Origin: Deltaproteobacteria bacterium | GTDB lineage: Bacteria; Desulfobacterota; Syntrophia; Syntrophales; JAAYKM01 | DNA: 6,621 nucleotides | Direction: 5' to 3' | Assembly: GCA_019136935.1 (NCBI GenBank) | Contig: JAGVTI010000271.1 | Location: 1-6,621 of the forward strand | Shown here: positions 6,475 through 6,621 of the stretch, one piece after another | Numbering within the stretch: position 1 is the first letter of the stretch | Layout of the letters: every line of letters starts with the position of its first letter | Position numbers and translations under genes: made by a program | The notes under the pieces: generated by a model | What the model was told of the DNA's origin: nothing | The model's input: the letters and a program-made list of their open reading frames with translations, nothing else | The model's database searches: none

Positions 6475-6482
6475 GGGGTTTT
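6440..6482 (+). terminator. Strong hairpin followed by TTTT, possible intrinsic terminator
   Basis: Positions 6440-6456 pair with 6462-6478 over 17 bp with one G-U pair and a 5-base loop (GCGAG). TTTT follows directly (6479-6482) and then GATT. It is an exceptionally stable stem for the + strand. It lies about 230 bases after the last stop codon and within a repeat element, so a terminator role is plausible but secondary to its repeat nature. Confidence 0.5.
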
Positions 6483-6502
6483 GATTCCCTCCCGCGGGGG
6501 GA
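6483..6502. repeat. Decayed third copy of the C/G-rich repeat core
   Basis: GATTCCCTCCCGCG (6483-6496) matches GATCCCCTCCCGCG (6446-6459) at 13 of 14 positions and continues into a G-run, but lacks the full right arm. It seems to be a truncated copy 37 bases downstream of the intact one. Confidence 0.55.
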
Positions 6503-6532
6503 CTGTTTCGTAATACCCGATTGACGTTTGAG

Positions 6533-6612
6533 GTCATTCTGAACGAAGTGAAGAATCTAATCATAACAGGATGTTAAAAAACGAGATTCTTCGCCTGACG
6601 GCTCAGAATGAC
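6533..6612. repeat. Imperfect palindromic intergenic repeat (GTCATTCTGA...TCAGAATGAC type)
   Basis: The left arm (6533-6558) begins GTCATTCTGAACGAAG and ends GAAGAATCT. The right arm (6584-6612) is its imperfect reverse complement, beginning AGATTCTTCGCC and ending CTCAGAATGAC. The outer 10 bases and the inner 9 bases match perfectly; the middle differs by substitutions and a few extra bases on the right. A 25-base A/T-rich spacer (6559-6583) separates the arms. Repeats with this GTCATTCTGA/GAAGAATCT signature are, to my knowledge, common in many environmental bacterial genomes as short non-coding elements. The element may continue to the window edge. Confidence 0.7.
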
Positions 6613-6621
6613 ATTACGACA

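Larger units (their letters stand above)
6208..6621. other. Gene-free, repeat-rich region at the end of the window
   Basis: These 414 bases have no convincing coding sequence on either strand. The first part (6208-6364) is ordinary-looking non-coding DNA with one small inverted repeat. The rest is almost entirely repeats: C/G-rich nested inverted repeats (6365-6502) and an unrelated imperfect palindrome (6533-6612). No tRNA or other RNA gene is recognisable. Confidence 0.75.

Noticed and set aside
6365..6502. CRISPR-like array of C/G-rich units
   Set aside because: The copies are unequal, unevenly spaced, internally palindromic and lack unique spacers of constant length; no cas gene is present.

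Overview
The window reads as a piece of a Gram-negative, anaerobic bacterial chromosome of moderately high G+C. A Desulfobacterota/Syntrophobacterales-like host is my best guess. The reasons are a type II secretion/type IV pilus ATPase, a periplasmic-type L,D-transpeptidase, an oxygen-sensitive 2-hydroxyacyl-CoA dehydratase-like iron-sulfur protein with its activator, and G/C-rich REP-like repeats. This assignment is inference; there is no rRNA or other marker gene to settle it.

Layout: six genes, all on the + strand. (1) Positions 2-682 are the C-terminal part of a GspE/PilB-family ATPase cut by the window edge. (2) Positions 670-1413 are a class III (CobB-like) sirtuin overlapping gene 1 by 13 bases. 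(3) Positions 1388-3253 are a YcbB/LdtD-like L,D-transpeptidase overlapping gene 2 by 26 bases. These three form a tightly packed, probably translationally coupled unit that ends near a weak hairpin at 3263-3288. Positions 3254-3471 are non-coding and hold that hairpin and a weak promoter candidate. (4) Positions 3475-4224 are an exported tandem-rhodanese protein with a very strong Shine-Dalgarno. (5) Positions 4281-5459 and (6) 5440-6207 are a COG1775/COG1924-type pair: one HgdB/YjiM-like cluster-binding protein and one YjiL/HgdC-like ATPase activator, overlapping by 20 bases. Positions 6208-6621 carry no gene. They hold a dense set of repeats: nested C/G-rich inverted repeats (6365-6502), including a 17-bp stem followed by TTTT, and a second, unrelated imperfect palindrome (6533-6612).

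The most interesting functional unit is the gene 5-6 pair. A dehydratase normally has two different cluster-carrying subunits plus an activator. Here only one large subunit accompanies the activator, as in the double-cubane cluster protein (DCCP) and its reductase, a nitrogenase-like ATP-driven low-potential reductase whose natural substrate is unsettled. The large protein has nine cysteines before its tail, including an extra one in the N-terminal CTYC motif. The sirtuin carries the Tyr-x-x-Arg acyl-pocket signature of desuccinylases, which would fit a metabolism rich in acyl-CoAs. No wholly new system is evident; each gene falls in a recognisable family.
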